A stretch of 64,000 nucleotides of DNA from Paraescarpia echinospica (lineage: Eukaryota > Annelida > Polychaeta > Sabellida > Siboglinidae): the NCBI GenBank assembly GCA_020002185.1, contig CM034531.1, positions 42,485,367 to 42,549,366 on the forward strand. Direction: 5' to 3'. The notes beneath the pieces were generated by a model. It searched no databases, was not told where the DNA came from, and worked only from the letters and a program-made list of their open reading frames with translations. The position numbers were made by a program, and so were the translations under genes. This document shows positions 20,699 to 32,394 of this stretch, one piece after another; the stretch's first letter is position 1, and every line of letters starts with the position of its first letter.

Positions 20699-21030
20699 TT
20701 AGTGGGGCGGCATAGTTTAGAATACCATAACGATTGTGCAATATGTAATAAATGGATGAAATTTGTTGAGTATGTAGACTGATATGTGTGGAACATTGTC
20801 AGGTATTGGGCCATCTAAAATCAAACTCATGTAGGCCGCCATTTTGAAATAAAAAATGGCTAACATATAATGCAGTTTAAAGACCATAACGACTGTGTAA
20901 TAGGTGATAACAACATGAAACTTGGTGAATATGTAGACTAATACTCGTGGATCATTTTCAGATATTGGGCCATCTGAAAATATACCCGTGTAGGCCGCCA
21001 TTTTGAAATTCAAAAATGGCTGATATATAA
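20699..21030. repeat. ~155-bp non-coding unit in tandem (two copies)
   Basis: Two consecutive units share ACCATAACGA-TGTG, AATATGTAGACT, CAGGTATTGGGCCATCT / CAGATATTGGGCCATCT and GTAGGCCGCCATTTTGAAAT. An ORF across both on the minus strand repeats KMAAY-DGPI, but only because the DNA repeats. A third, diverged piece appears at 22930-23080 (GGCCCGATATCTAAAAATGA and, inverted, GTGGGGCGGCATAG). This is a dispersed repeat family of unknown class. Confidence 0.7.
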
Positions 21031-21130
21031 TGACATTTTATTTTCGTAAATAAATTACTGTTATTAGTTATGTAATGTATATTGCATAAAGAATAAACAA
21101 GCAGTATGGCAAATTGTTACGCCATTTTAA

Positions 21131-22512
21131 TTGTTGGTAGTGACAAAATGTGTTAGCTATGTCCAAAACGTTCCGGATCGTCGACAAATCAGCACCGTCA
21201 ACATCTCAACATCACGCTGTAACAAACTGGAAACTGCGTGTCATTTGTCGTTGCCAATGTACCTTGGGCTGATGTTGCGTGCACAAACGCACAAATGTGA
21301 ATTGGTCGACAGGCGGTCGCATCTTGGTCTCACCAACTTCTATGACCATGTGTTACATATTTCGGCGCAGATAGGAGTCCTCGTGTGCCAGCAGTACCAT
21401 CTGGAAAAGGTTGTTTGTCCTCTATCTATTGATCGCAATACCAGTGCTCGCTGGATCCCAGTTCGTCTGAGAGATATGGCCGAGCTGCCGATAAAGCACC
21501 CACAAATTGTCGCAGAATTCAACGCTGGCCATTTCATTGTGCAGAGGAATAAACGCGTGTTCTCTAGTATTCCTATTGACTAAGCCAATACAATAATGCG
21601 TCCATCAAGGGAGATGGCGGAGCAGTTAGTTTGACAGACATCCCAGGGGCCCTTCGTTGATTGATGGTTGCAGATCTAGAAGTCGCAGGAATCGTAGCAA
21701 AGTTTGAAGAATCCTGTCAACACTGGGGAAACGAGTGGATCCACGTCACCATGACCAAATGCCGAGTGTACAGAAAGCATTTGCGAAAGATGTTCGCGCA
21801 CTCAGTAGCGTGATCCAGGAGCTTGGCAATCCGTTTGTAGAGGAAAGCAATGACAAAGGAGATCGCAGATCGGGCTGTAGTTGAGACGGTCTATAATCTG
21901 GAGAAGATTGGCAAAGACCAACTCGATGATTTCACGAAAGGATGCCTCATCGACAGAACCAAGTCACTATATGATGCTAAGCGTCACAACGGGCTACCGT
22001 TGTTCAGCACCTCCACATCCAGTGTCGCGAACAAAGGGAAACAACAGCTCACCTCGATGAAGAGAGATGTTGAACTATTCTCAATGTTGTACATTGGTTG
22101 TCAGACGAGGGGTGGCAACTTAGATTAATTCTTTCGGCACGAGAATCAAACATGTCCTCATGCTCTGTCTGATGCGGGACCACTACGTCTCGGCACCAGG
22201 AGTGACCTTTTGACATGTCTAGAAGAACTGTCTGCGCCACAGTCTGAGCCACCTGCTGCTACCGCTGTTGTTCTTGATGGAGCAGCAATCGTCCAGATGT
22301 TGAAGACAGGCACAGCCAAAACATATCGCACGCACAGTTATCTGTCATCCTCGGCCCAGATAAATCGTACGCTTTTCCAATGTTCCACGCGCTAACAGGG
22401 TGTGACACTGTACCATCCTTTGCTGAACATGGAAAGGTCAACCTGGAACTCGCTACCAGAGCTTACCGATGCACTGCTTAGTTTGTCTTGTTCACCAAGT
22501 GACAACCCAATA
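21131..22512 (+). pseudogene. Decayed repeat-associated protein (RWIPVRLRDM...LTGCDTVPSF family)
   Basis: Plus-strand frames in order: LGLMLRAQTHKCELVD, ARWIPVRLRDMAELPIKHPQ, IVAEFNAGHFIVQRNKRVFS and SIPID (21131-21583). Shifted text NNASIKGDGGAVSLTDIPGAL follows (about 21590). Then IADRAVVETVYNLEKIGKDQ, LDDFTKGCLIDRTKSLYD and KQQLTSMKRDVELFSMLYIG (21850-22128), SDLLTCLEELSAPQSEPPAA, and finally MFHALTGCDTVPSFAEHGK (about 22380). The last block reminds me of a nuclease-like domain in a large uncharacterised family repeated hundreds of times in cnidarian, mollusc and fish genomes. A big internal deletion separates AIVQMLKTGTAKTY from the LTGCD block. Frameshifts and stops mark it as dead. It is a subfamily of the same family as 1690-2130. 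Function unknown. Confidence 0.6.
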
Positions 22513-22929
22513 TGCGTGTCATCGAGAGGTTTGTGATACTAGTAGTAGGTGTGCATATGTCCATACATTCAACAACTAAAACGTATAGTACGACCTTACT
22601 GTTTAAGCTGTTGTTCAGTATTAAATATAAATAATACTGACATAGTAACAAAATAGCACACGTTTTGTTTTATATGCCTTTGGGTGTCGTGGCCATTAAC
22701 AATACTTGTTTGGTATGCAGAGAAGATCACATTCACCATATTTGATCACAGTGGGTCATACAAAAATGAAAGTAAAATAAAACAGAAAACGTTAATAACA
22801 ATTGAGTTTTTATGATCTAAAACTTGATTTAATGGCAAGATATGTTTTAATTCATAAAAAAGTGTAAATAAGTTAAGAATTCATAGCAATTTACGAACCC
22901 TGTCTATATGTCATGATTTCGTAGATAAG
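22513..22929. other. No gene seen
   Basis: AT-rich DNA without recognisable ORFs or repeats. Confidence 0.35.
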
Positions 22930-23391
22930 CTCTACCTGCAATTTCCAGCAAAAATGGGCCTTGTAATTCAAATGAACGCGCATGCGCACAGGGGTATAAT
23001 TTTGGGAGGCCCGATATCTAAAAATGACCGTCATATATTACAGTTGGTTTGCTATGCCGCCCCACTAGTAAAAGTGTTTGCAGCAGAATCAATGGTCGAT
23101 TATAATCATTGTTCTACCCGTTTGTTGAAAGCGTTCATAGTCCAACACAGTGGATCGCATTTCAAGCTTTGCCGGCAGTTATTTCATCATTCGGCTACCT
23201 TTTTTTTTATCAAATGTCGTCATGCAGTTAAACGTCACCTTTACCCATATAACGAGATGCAGGTCAATGGTTTGGGAACATATGTACTAATTTTTGAGGA
23301 TGATGCTCTATACTCGGCAGTAATGATATGGCAGCAACTGCGTCCGTGGTTTGGGCGTGGTAAGATATACGATCCCACGAAGTATTCGTAA
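22930..23391 (+). other. 145-codon ORF overlapping a dispersed repeat; function unknown
   Basis: The ORF 22954-23391 begins in the dispersed repeat described at 20699-21030 (GGPISKND text), so its start is probably spurious. The rest (HFKLCRQLFHHSATFFFIKC, YVLIFEDDALYSAVMIWQQL, RPWFGRGKIYDPTKYS) has no motif I recognise. It is long for chance at this composition but shows no splice or promoter context. Treat it as an unverified ORF, possibly transposon-derived. Confidence 0.2.
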
Positions 23392-23976
23392 TACTACAGC
23401 TTGTTAAAGGTCACTCCACGACGACTGTAATTGTTTCTACAAATAACCAAATTACGAGTCTCGCAAGTAACATAAACCGCCCAACAGAGATCAATGGACG
23501 GATTATGTAGCTTGGAACAATTATAGAAAACACGCATTTTATCGCGAACAACCGATCAAAGTCATCATCATCAAAACCATCATCATCGACAATCTCTCGT
23601 AGCGAGGGTGATATTTTCATGGATGGTCAGTGTCATTTGGTGTGTGTTCGCAGGTGACTTATCAGTCCAATCTTTGCTTCGCACAGTTTCCCATAGTGCG
23701 AACACGTATAGCCAGAATGTGGTGAGGGTGGAACATGTAGATTTTTCATGGCTCTAATCTTCCTAGCCTCACGCTATTTGGGTAAGATTGTTACTCCGTT
23801 GGCTTCGACGGACTCTGTGCCGTTTCGAATAATCCAATAAGCGACAGCCATTTTGAACGTGATACAGCCTCAGATTCCCAGCCTACGTGACTCAAGACAG
23901 CTAGTGCTTGTTGTGGTACAACTTGAAGTTAAATATGCATATTCATCATCTTAAATTAACTTTCAGAAAGGTAAAC
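23392..23976. other. No gene seen
   Basis: A CATCATCATCAAAACCATC-type trinucleotide tract lies at 23560-23590. Otherwise nothing. Confidence 0.35.
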
Positions 23977-24693
23977 TGTCGTAGTAAACATATTATGTTT
24001 ACTACGACATCAACATTTTAGCTTGGATTTAACGTGCCAATGTCAATTCTGCGGACTAACGTTTGAAGAGTCACATGTTCTCTCAACAATCAGTACGTTT
24101 TACTAACTCAATGTAGTCCCATGTTAATTCAACAAGGCTCAATATTGACACAATGCATACTGTCACAATCAATATATGGGAAAAGATAATATAAACAACA
24201 GCCAACTATCCTTTTTGATTGTCCAACGTCATAAGTTTGGATACACGAATGTAAATTGGTAAAAGTAACAACTGAACAGAGTGAATTATAACGTTTTATT
24301 ACAGGCGAATGTAGTAATAAACATTTTGACACGATGCGTAGTAAACACATTTTACCTCTTCAGGACGTTGTGGCCAGAATTACAATAATGACGTAGATGT
24401 AATGGCATTTTTGTGACACTATTGTGATGTTCTATCTGCGTCATATTTTCTACTAGCTCTGAAATCAACTGTTTTTTGAGAAAATGGTTGTCGTAGTAAA
24501 CATCTCTTAAACATGACGCAACATTTTGTGACATTTGACATACATTCTTGCGCATTTACGTCTCACCCTAGCCTAAAGTGTGCTGGTTTTCGGATCTATG
24601 TTTATCGGTAAATACGTTGAGTACTCTAACACTTGTATTACCATATTCCTTCTTTGTAGCTAACTACTGCAAAGTTGGATGTCGTAGTAAACA
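23977..24693. repeat. Cluster of the 13-mer GTCGTAGTAAACA with a perfect 16-bp palindrome
   Basis: The arms TGTCGTAGTAAACATA (23977-23992) and its exact reverse complement (23994-24009) flank a single T. Further direct copies lie at 24490 and 24681, with near copies at 24335 (TGCGTAGTAAACA) and about 24310. Five occurrences in 0.7 kb of otherwise unique-looking DNA are far beyond chance. The class is unknown: a decayed fold-back element or a protein-binding array. Confidence 0.7.
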
Positions 24694-24699
24694 GCGTTT

Positions 24700-25069
24700 T
24701 TGAGACATTCTATAAGCATGCACTTCAAAAAGAATATTGCCAGTAATACAATTATTTCCTCTGATATTACTGTCAAATGTTTGTTCTATGGAGTGGAACA
24801 GCTGAAACTAACATTTTGGTCACGGGTATATTTTTAAACTTCACTGCCATTTTGAAAATGGTGCTGTGGACATTGTTTTTTGGCTACTTGGTTGTGATCT
24901 AGGGTCTATAAATCTTAAATTATAGCCCAAATGCATAGATAATCATATATACCCAAACTAGAGTTATATATACCTATTCATATAACTATTAATTCTGAAC
25001 AAAAATGTGATGGTATGCTTTTATGAGCGTTTCAAAGTGCGAAGACACCCAATTTTTGCACTGGTACAC
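24700..25069. other. No gene seen
   Basis: AT-rich, nothing recognised. Confidence 0.35.
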
Positions 25070-25255
25070 CTTTTGAAATTCTAGCCCATTTACCTGTACG
25101 TATTGTTCCGACTATTTGGAATTTGCACCCTCTTAGTGTTAAATTAATTGAACATATTATATAACTCCACCATTTTCCCCAATAACAAAGTCAAAATAGT
25201 GTTTGCATTATCAAAACACGGGCATTGTATTACATAATTATTATTATTATTATTG
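25070..25255 (+). mobile_element. Short LINE 3' end with (ATT)n tail
   Basis: The plus strand reads LAHLPVRIVPTIWNLHPLSV, KLIEHII: the T-x-W-N-x-x-P-L-S-V segment of a LINE RT C-terminus. About 90 bases later comes a TTATTATTATTATTATT tail (25239-25255). The copy is very short and damaged. Confidence 0.45.
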
Positions 25256-25430
25256 TCACGAGCCGCGCCCGTGTTCATTTCGCCGGAAACACTTCGTTTT
25301 AGATCGCGCTTGAAATCTTTGCATCCACTGACATATTGAAAATTTCCACCAAATTTAAAACATTTATAATACATTAGGGTATGATTTTCTGTGCGAGAAC
25401 GGCGCGGGTGCCGTGTTTTACACATTCAAC
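25256..25430 (-). other. Minus ORF, unknown
   Basis: The minus frame KTRHPRRSRTENHTLMYYKC, FKFGGNFQYVSGCKDFKRDL, KRSVSGEMNTGAARD runs without stops directly into the (ATT)n tail of the neighbouring LINE. Coding-like amino-acid composition and a GC-richer sequence than the flanks suggest a fragment of a real or transposon gene. I do not recognise it. Confidence 0.2.
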
Positions 25431-25589
25431 CAGTTATAGTCAGTTAGTTGCATCACTGGTTTCCACTAAACAAATAATTAATAAATATTCCTGCCATTTT
25501 ATTTGTCTTTGGAATTATCGATGACAATTCGTATTTAACGTGTGCAATGGTATCAATAAATTATAACTTGATTTTTATACAATTGTAAT

Positions 25590-25668
25590 TGCACACACAC
25601 ACGCACACGCACACGCACACGAACACGCACACGCACACGCGCACGCGCACGCACACACACACACACAT
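25590..25668. repeat. (CACACG)n / (CA)n microsatellite
   Basis: Compound ACACGC and ACACAC tract. Confidence 0.9.
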
Positions 25669-26120
25669 AATATATAGTTCATATTAAAAGCATCATTATT
25701 CATATGCGATATTATTGCCTTAGCATACATTTTAACGATACATGCGTATGGCAGGCATTGTTTTGGTCATTCTCAATTAAGCATCGATACATGCGTAACT
25801 GGATTTTTCGTGTCCATAACGGGTAAATAAAAAACGAGAACTGGTATTTCGGAAAAGGTAACAATCCTGGCTAATGGCATGCATGCACGTATGTATGCAT
25901 GCATATACATGTATATATATACATGTTAGTTGAGTCGCTGGGTTAGTTGAACCAACCGCGATTCCCAATAAACTACAGCAGCGAACGTGGCTTGGTACCG
26001 CCTAGTGTTTGAACAATAGATTGTTATTATACCACGATCGTTGACGTACAATATGTGACAATTGCCACATTATTCCGAAAATTAAAGCTAAACTATGATT
26101 TATTGATTTTACTGGAATAC
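25669..26120. other. No gene seen
   Basis: It contains a short CATGCATG/TATATACATG tract at about 25875-25926. No gene. Confidence 0.35.
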
Positions 26121-26231
26121 TGCTGATGGATTTTGAGATTGAAAAAATTCCTTTTGTCTTGATGCGCCTCTGAGCTTGGTTTCCAAGGATTCACGTGCAA
26201 TAGAAATTATCTTATTATTATTATTATTATA
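26121..26231 (+). mobile_element. Severely 5'-truncated LINE tail (same family as 3908-4300)
   Basis: About 100 bases match the 3' UTR at 4190-4290: TGGATTTTGAGATTGA, GATGCGCCTCTGAGCTTGG, TTTCCAAGGATT, then TTATCTTATTATTATTATTA. Only the terminal 3' UTR is present, as expected for an abortive insertion. Confidence 0.75.
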
Positions 26232-26490
26232 GTGAATCTGTTGATGATTAATGTCATCGAGTGTATAAATTACCAAAGCGTATCACATACTTTATTGTTC
26301 TTGCAGTTACAAATGGTTTAACTACGCAATGCTAAGACATTTATTTTCATTAATTCGCGTATTCAAGAGAAATTCATTACAATATATTTAATGTTGAAAT
26401 GTGGCTAGTTCAGCTGTGCAGTTGAGTTGTTATTAAAGAACGAAGATACGTAATACATGCAGTGGAAAATATGCCATGGAATCCATTTGT

Positions 26491-26823
26491 GCAGCGCAGT
26501 GGCGCAATAGCTAGAGCATCGGACTCTTAATCGAGAGAACCCGGGTTCAAATCCTGTGCTGCCGTGTCGAATCTTTGGTAATTTCGTTCACTCTACTTTG
26601 CTCCAGTTCACTCAGATGTGTGAATGAGTACATGGCTATAGACAATGGTAGATATTTGTGTATGAATAGTCTTCATGCATTAGTTGCAGCGTGGCTGAAT
26701 GCTTCACAGAGAAGTCGAGATGGTGCTCGATTAAACAGGTATGCTGGGAGTAAAGTATAAAGCGCTTTGAGCTGTCTTGAGGACTGGATACTGCGCTATA
26801 AAATAATTTACCTTTACTTTTAC
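26491..26823 (+). mobile_element. tRNA-derived SINE, copy 1
   Basis: A tRNA-like head (26491-26563) has a TGGCGCAATAGCTAGAGC A-box region, a CTCTTAATC anticodon loop resembling tRNA-Lys (CTT), and a GGTTCAAATCC B box (26544-26554). A body of about 200 bases follows. The tail is AAAGCGCTTTGAGCTGTC, GATACTGCGCTATAAAATAA, then TTTACCTTTACTTTTA. RNA polymerase III would transcribe it; mobilisation depends on a LINE. The head is not a functional tRNA gene: it has extra 5' bases and the acceptor stem does not close. Copies: 33653, 40756 (minus), 45654, 61900 (minus). Confidence 0.8.
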
Positions 26824-26829
26824 ATTATT

Positions 26830-27887
26830 TGTTTGTTCGTGACAGTTGGGATGTTGGATAGCTACATGACAACATACAAGCAGATAGCCACAATGTGATT
26901 GCATGGGGCCTTTAAATGTATCTTAATGACGTCTGTTGACTTATAATTAACTGCTTATTGATTTATTAACGACGTTTATGTGGTGGGTAGAAATCTAAAT
27001 TGTTTTGGCTGAGTTGTTTTGAAGTTTTAATAGAACGCCTACATAAACTAAAGAATTTACACACATACTCTCAATGTACCAAAGTGCTAGTAGCCATTTA
27101 ACCAACCTTCTTTGAATTAGGTATATATATATATATATATTTATTTATTTATTCATGTAAGGCACATTTTATTTGTAGAAAAAGATCTACAAATAATCAC
27201 AGTTCGTGTGAGTAAACATAATTTGTACCTAGGAATATCGTTGCCGCGAACAATGGACAATATGTTTGTTTGTTTTTTGTTTCGCAAATTGCACCGGCAT
27301 AAACACAAGTGATATATATATATCTTGGTTTAAAGATCACTTCACACCCAACAGGTTATCTGCACACGCACGTCACATATAGCAGCAAGACGCTTCGCAC
27401 ATATCAATCAAGTTTGCAGGTGTCACCCATTACACAACGGTGAAAACTGTATCTAAATTACGCTGCACAACAAGTATGGCAAATAACTTGCAAGGCAAAC
27501 ATGCGTCATGTTGTGCGTAGCCGTGCGTTGCTAAACATTCTCGCGAATTTACGATCCTCTGTCAGAGGTCGTCATCCGCTGCGATGACATCACGATGTGC
27601 TCGACGACGTTAAATTCTGTGGCTACTCAGACTGAGTTGTTCTTATTGAAATTCAAATAGTTAGACTCCGTGCGAACGAATGTTTCATAGCTCCCCTGGA
27701 GTTCAGTGTTACTTGTTACACTAAATAGGGCATAGTGCAGTCAAGGAAAATATGAACGAGTCCATACAAGGGAATATAATTACTATACGAGGTGTGCGTG
27801 CGTGTGCGTGCGCCTGTGCGTGCGTGTGAGTGTGCGCGCAAACGTGTGCATAAATTGTTATTATGTTTTCATTTAAACTACTTGATC
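26830..27887. other. No gene seen
   Basis: TA/TTTA tract at 27122-27151. A GTGCGTGCGCCTGTGCGTGC-type tract at 27795-27845 generates overlapping spurious ORFs. Nothing else is recognised. Confidence 0.4.
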
Positions 27888-28160
27888 GTGTTTGTATTTC
27901 GCGCCTTTCATGACCGGACGCCGGAGTACCTCGTGTCATTCATCACGCCGTATGTGCCACGCCGCGTCCTATGATCTGCCGACGACGCGCTACTAACCAT
28001 ACCTCGCCACAACCTCGAGCGATACAGCCTCCATTCGGTCTCTCGTACGGGTCCGGCTCTCTGGAACGCGCTACTCGAACACCTGCGCCTGATCGACTGT
28101 ATGAACGCTTATAAAGCGCATCTTAAGACTTATTATTTCAAACTTGCTTTTAATGTCTAG
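27888..28160 (+). mobile_element. LINE RT C-terminal fragment and 3' end
   Basis: The plus strand reads RTPEYLVSFITPYVPRRVL, a stop, SADDALLTIPRHNLERYSLH, SVSRTGPALWNALLEHLRL and NAYKAHLKTYYFKLAFNV, ending in TAG at 28158. This is the YxxxLITPYVPxRxLRS, G-P-x-L-W-N-x-L, FKxxLKTxxF tail of CR1/L2/Rex-type LINEs. The GC content is higher than around it, so the copy is relatively young. 5'-truncated. Confidence 0.7.
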
Positions 28161-28690
28161 TTCAACATGACCCTTAAGCTTCACTTCCTATATCACAATA
28201 TTTATTATTGTATTATTTTAATTGTCTACCATTATACTAGAATATCACTTTAATTATTAATTAATTAATATTTTTTTTAAATAATTTATTTTATATTTAC
28301 ATATTCAATACTAATTATAGATGTATGCTTTTGCACATATATTTTGTAGTCTTACATTTTAGTAGCTGTGTCAGTAGCATTTTATTGTCAACAGCTCTGA
28401 ATAGAGTTTTTTTACTATGGATATGAGTGTCAAAATAAAGTATATCATTATTATGATTGTATGTTCGTGCGTGTGCGTGAATTCGTATATTTCATGTAAC
28501 ATGTGCGTGTGTGTGTTTGGGCACGTGATGTTTGTGTGCTTGCGTGCTTGCGTGCTAGCGTGCTCGAGTATTTTTGTGCATGCATGCGTCCAACACACAC
28601 ACAAACACACACACACGCACGCGCGCGCACACACACACACACACTTTATTTATTTATTATACTCTTTTAAATGTTATTGTATTTAGTTAT
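28161..28690. repeat. AT-rich flank with GTGC / CACACG microsatellite tracts
   Basis: No gene. GTGTGCGTG, TGCTTGCGTGCT and ACACACGCACGCGCGCGC tracts occupy 28460-28650. Confidence 0.6.
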
Positions 28691-28709
28691 AATATATATT
28701 AATGTTGTT

Positions 28710-28812
<103 letters not shown>

Positions 28813-28875
28813 ATTATTTCTTGTCTGGTTGTGCGCATGAGTGCATGTGAACACGCACGGGCGGAAGCAAAGAGA

Positions 28876-29191
28876 GTAGTCCAGGAGGCCCAAAACCTTC
28901 AATTGCACTCCTGAGACTCCACGGGCGGCCGAACCAAATCCATATTGGGTGGACTGAGCCGGAGCTTCAGCACCACTCCGCCGCCAGATCGGAAGACAGG
29001 CGGGTGGAGATGCTGTTGGAACATTTACACGGCGCCGATCATAATTTCAGAACATCAAGGTGGCTCGTAACGGGGCACATTCAAAACGTCTAGGGGGCAC
29101 GCCACTCTAGCGCAGACATAGCGACGTCAAATTCCAAAGATCTAGGGGGCACATGGTCCCAGTCCCCCTGGATGCCCCTGGATCCGCCTAT
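28876..29191. mobile_element. hAT-like MITE carrying the shared ~100-bp block
   Basis: The left part AGGAGGCCCAAAACCTTCAA, TTGCACTCC matches the reversed right part of the element at 19243-19541. The right end is CCCCTGGATCCGCCTATG, preceded by two TCTAGGGGGCAC words. Between them lies the GAGCCGGAGCTTCAGCACCA, CAGATCGGAAGACAGG block shared with 4549-4655 and 46803-46925. The left terminus is degenerate, and no transposase is encoded. Confidence 0.5.
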
Positions 29192-31221
29192 GACATTTGC
29201 GTGTGAACGTGTGCGTACGAACGTACGTACGTATGATCGTGCGTATGTGTATGTTTGTGCTATAATCGAGGAAATGTATTTATGTATACGAGTAAATAAT
29301 TTTTTTCTTAAACATCAAGCGCCAAACTTTCAGGGATTAATCTACGACCCCATGAATAGGACGTAAGACCTATATTATTTTTAAAAATACCTCATACATG
29401 CCAAGATTCTCACCTTTCATGGGGTAAATCATTACTGTTCGGAAAATAAAACGTAATGTGCGCGTAATACATAAAACGTAACTTAACAATCGCAAAAAAA
29501 AACGCGCTTGCGGCAAATACTTTGGGAAAACGGACCATGCGTCATGGACTTGACAGCATGAAGTATAGGCGTTGATCCAGTAATCCTTATGTCTACCCTC
29601 ATACCAGTATCATTGCAGTACGAATATTATTTGACGATTCTACACTATCACGACTAGGGCCTATCGATGGACGTGAACTTCGTATTCTCTCCGATCTTCG
29701 TTATCTTCGAGCGCGGTTTGGTCTTTATGTAACGATGCTGTGTTTTCTAACATATGGTAAATATCATTGACACGACTGTCAACTACAAAGGCATTCCGTC
29801 AGGTGACTGGTTGTTACGGATAAAACGGCATCCAACTGTGAATACCCCACGTACAGGTGTTTTGTTGTTATTTCGCAACATGCATGTGTACAATTTTACA
29901 GACGACGTAATATATATATATCTAAGTTGTAACTTAGCAGGACAGGGAAAACCCAAATACGCTTACAATAAGTGACATTTTACAAACCAACTGATATTTG
30001 CTTGTCTCGCAGTCCGTCTCTGCCTGATCAGTGACATGTTTACGTAACATGGAACAATAGTATAAACCAAGCGTAACGTTGCGAACATCTGGTCTAAGCT
30101 AAGTAATATTATCCTTTGGTGGAATTTCACTCTGGTGTAACATGGTGAAAGACAAAATATCATACTGCGCTAAATGGGCAATTTTTCACCAGGTCAAACT
30201 TATCCTTGAAACTGAACAACGGCTACTTGGAAACTTAATAGCGGTTACGTATGAAATAATTTAAAGTTATTAACTATATTTTAAGTGTTACGGTACATTC
30301 TGGGCTTCGAATTTATAACTGAAACTGTCTATTATCTAGAATATATGGATAACACTAGGCCTTAAGTATGCACCTGCAAATCCATCCGTTGTTTGGACGA
30401 AGGTTTTAGTAAATTCACCAAGAACAAAGTACTAGGGGTACTGGGCAGTGTAGTTTATGCTCTGCAGTCTGGATGAGTCTGGTGTGGTTTGGTCTGGTCG
30501 GATCGGGAGAAAGGTGACAGTGTATCCTCACCTTATCGTTGCAAAAAATATTATAAACGAAGTAATGTTATCCGTAACAGTCGGTGCACGTATGTTTCTG
30601 GAAATGGTAGACTAATTTCAAGCTGTGTTATGTCGCGTGATATTCTTATGTGAATAACACGGCTCATCGCTACTAATCTGGTCATATTGGTGACAAATAC
30701 AAGAATATAGAACTTTTGGTGAGATTCACAACTGCTTAATATGAAACATAATTGACGAGTCTCTAAATGTTGGTCCATGAGTGCGGGTGAATCCATTACT
30801 TTAACTCACATAATAATGTTCTGAACCAGAGTGTAAAGAATCCACGTATCCAAAAACGAATACGCGAAAACACAGTGCCTTGGCTGGTGAAAACGCTATA
30901 GATAATTAACACGTATATGTAATTCTGAGCATACATCTTGAACATATTGCATATTTAGGATAATTCCTGGATATATACGTATCCAGCCAAACATACTTAA
31001 ATTGATGCTTCATTCAAGTAGCCCACATAGGGTATATGTGTGATTCTGCTGTGCACATGCTCACAGAATGATTTAGTTGTAACCTTGGCCCAGACAGGAA
31101 TATTAGCAACTGCGTGCGTTGTAGCAACAATTCACATATTCCACTAAGTAGGTTGTAGACACGACATTACGATATAGGATCTCATAAAACGCGCCAGTTT
31201 GTAACACCTGACTGAGACGGA
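29192..31221. other. 2 kb with nothing recognised
   Basis: ORFs on either strand are short and motif-free. I see no tandem repeats beyond GTACGTACGTACG at about 29216-29232, and no splice-flanked open blocks. This is the longest feature-poor stretch of the window. Confidence 0.4.
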
Positions 31222-31975
31222 CAGAATATCATTTAATAAGATTTAACAAGATTGCCTCCCAGATAATTAACTCTACATGGCAGGTGGACAAGGAAGCCTT
31301 TTGGTTTGTTTACAAATATGTATCCCGCCCTTCTGAGGTACGAGTCAATTTTCTGTTTAAACATGCTCACGCTACTAGCACCCACACAATCAGCAGATAA
31401 TACGTTCCAATCATTTAGAGTCCTTTGTGAAAATGAGAATTATCTTATGTTTAATCTACACTGCTCCTTTACTGGTGTAACTTTATGTCTATAGTCCTTC
31501 TAACTTTCTTAACTGAAAAAAAAAAAGTCTATCTATTTATCATTCATTGTTTTTAAAAACTTCTATCTGATTGCCTCCCAATCTCCTGGTCTGTAGTTTT
31601 GTCAAACCACATTCTTTAAGGCGTATTTCGTAACTACGATCTCTCAGGTTTTGTGTCATTTCAGTCGCTCTCCTCTGTACTCTTTCTAGCACATCTATGT
31701 CCTTCTTACGATATGGCCTCCACGTTTATATATTACATTCTAAATGAGGCCTAACCATTGTTTTGTACAGCGGTATTATTAGTTCTTTTCCATATACGCT
31801 ATATTTCGCCTAATGAATCCAAGGATCTGATTCCCTTTGAAGCTGCAATTCCTCACTGCTCTGAAACCTTCATATCAGCACGAATTGTTAACCCTAACTC
31901 CTTTTCTTCTACAGTATTACTTAGTGCAATATCCCCCCCCCCATTGTATATTGTACATCTTCGTTCCCATGTCAT
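31222..31975 (-). mobile_element. 5'-truncated CR1-like copy (relative of 5898-10662)
   Basis: Reading the minus strand from 31975, the sequence parallels 9900-10660 of the full copy: a TACAATATACAATGGGGG equivalent, the RT thumb region, CCATATCGTAAGAAGGACAT, and the FSQRTVN-like end. The 3' UTR (GGCTTCCTTGTCCACCTGCC type) and the terminal AATCTTGTTAAATCTTATTA repeat follow at 31222-31245. A C10 tract at about 31932 and several frameshifts mark it as dead. Confidence 0.75.
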
Positions 31976-32394
31976 AATTTACAAAAAGGTTATTTATGAT
32001 GCATTTAACTGGAACTGGTTTTCATCTTTGCATCCATCCATTCCCTTATATATTAGCCTGTCTGAAGGCCAGTTGCCAGATGCCGTCCACTTGAAACGAC
32101 GACGCCATATCACAAAGAAAGTCGATAACTTAAGAGAAAATATGCAATAACACAATGCACGCTCTATTAGTTTATCAGTTCAATGTCTATAAAAAGGACT
32201 TCAGGTCGGTTACCTACGCGCACGCCTATAGTCGACGTATGATTTATGTCGGGGTGTTTACGGGGGTCCATATATCTTAGTGCTAAAAGCGCCGCAGTAT
32301 TATAAGTTACCGCGATGATTGATCAATGTAGGAGCTGCTACACCTACACCAACTTATACAGACACGAGATTGTGTGAGGTCTATAGACAATGCT
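31976..32394. other. No gene seen
   Basis: Unique-looking flank between the CR1 copy and the minisatellite. A plus ORF over 31758-32150 is antisense to the CR1 copy. Confidence 0.35.

Noticed and set aside
20491..21013. Repeated KMAAY-DGPI ORFs as a duplicated peptide gene
   Set aside because: The repeat is at DNA level and includes stops and shifts between units. The diverged copy at 22.9 kb does not keep the frame.
25590..25668. Regular short repeats as a CRISPR array
   Set aside because: It is a simple CACACG microsatellite with no spacers, and the genome is eukaryotic. No CRISPR-like array is present anywhere in the window.
26491..26563. Possible genuine tRNA-Lys gene
   Set aside because: The A and B boxes are good, but the acceptor stem does not pair cleanly and the sequence continues into a SINE body and tail shared by four other loci.
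31932..31942. C10 run as a frameshifting or regulatory site
   Set aside because: It lies inside a dead CR1 copy and is most simply a slippage mutation.
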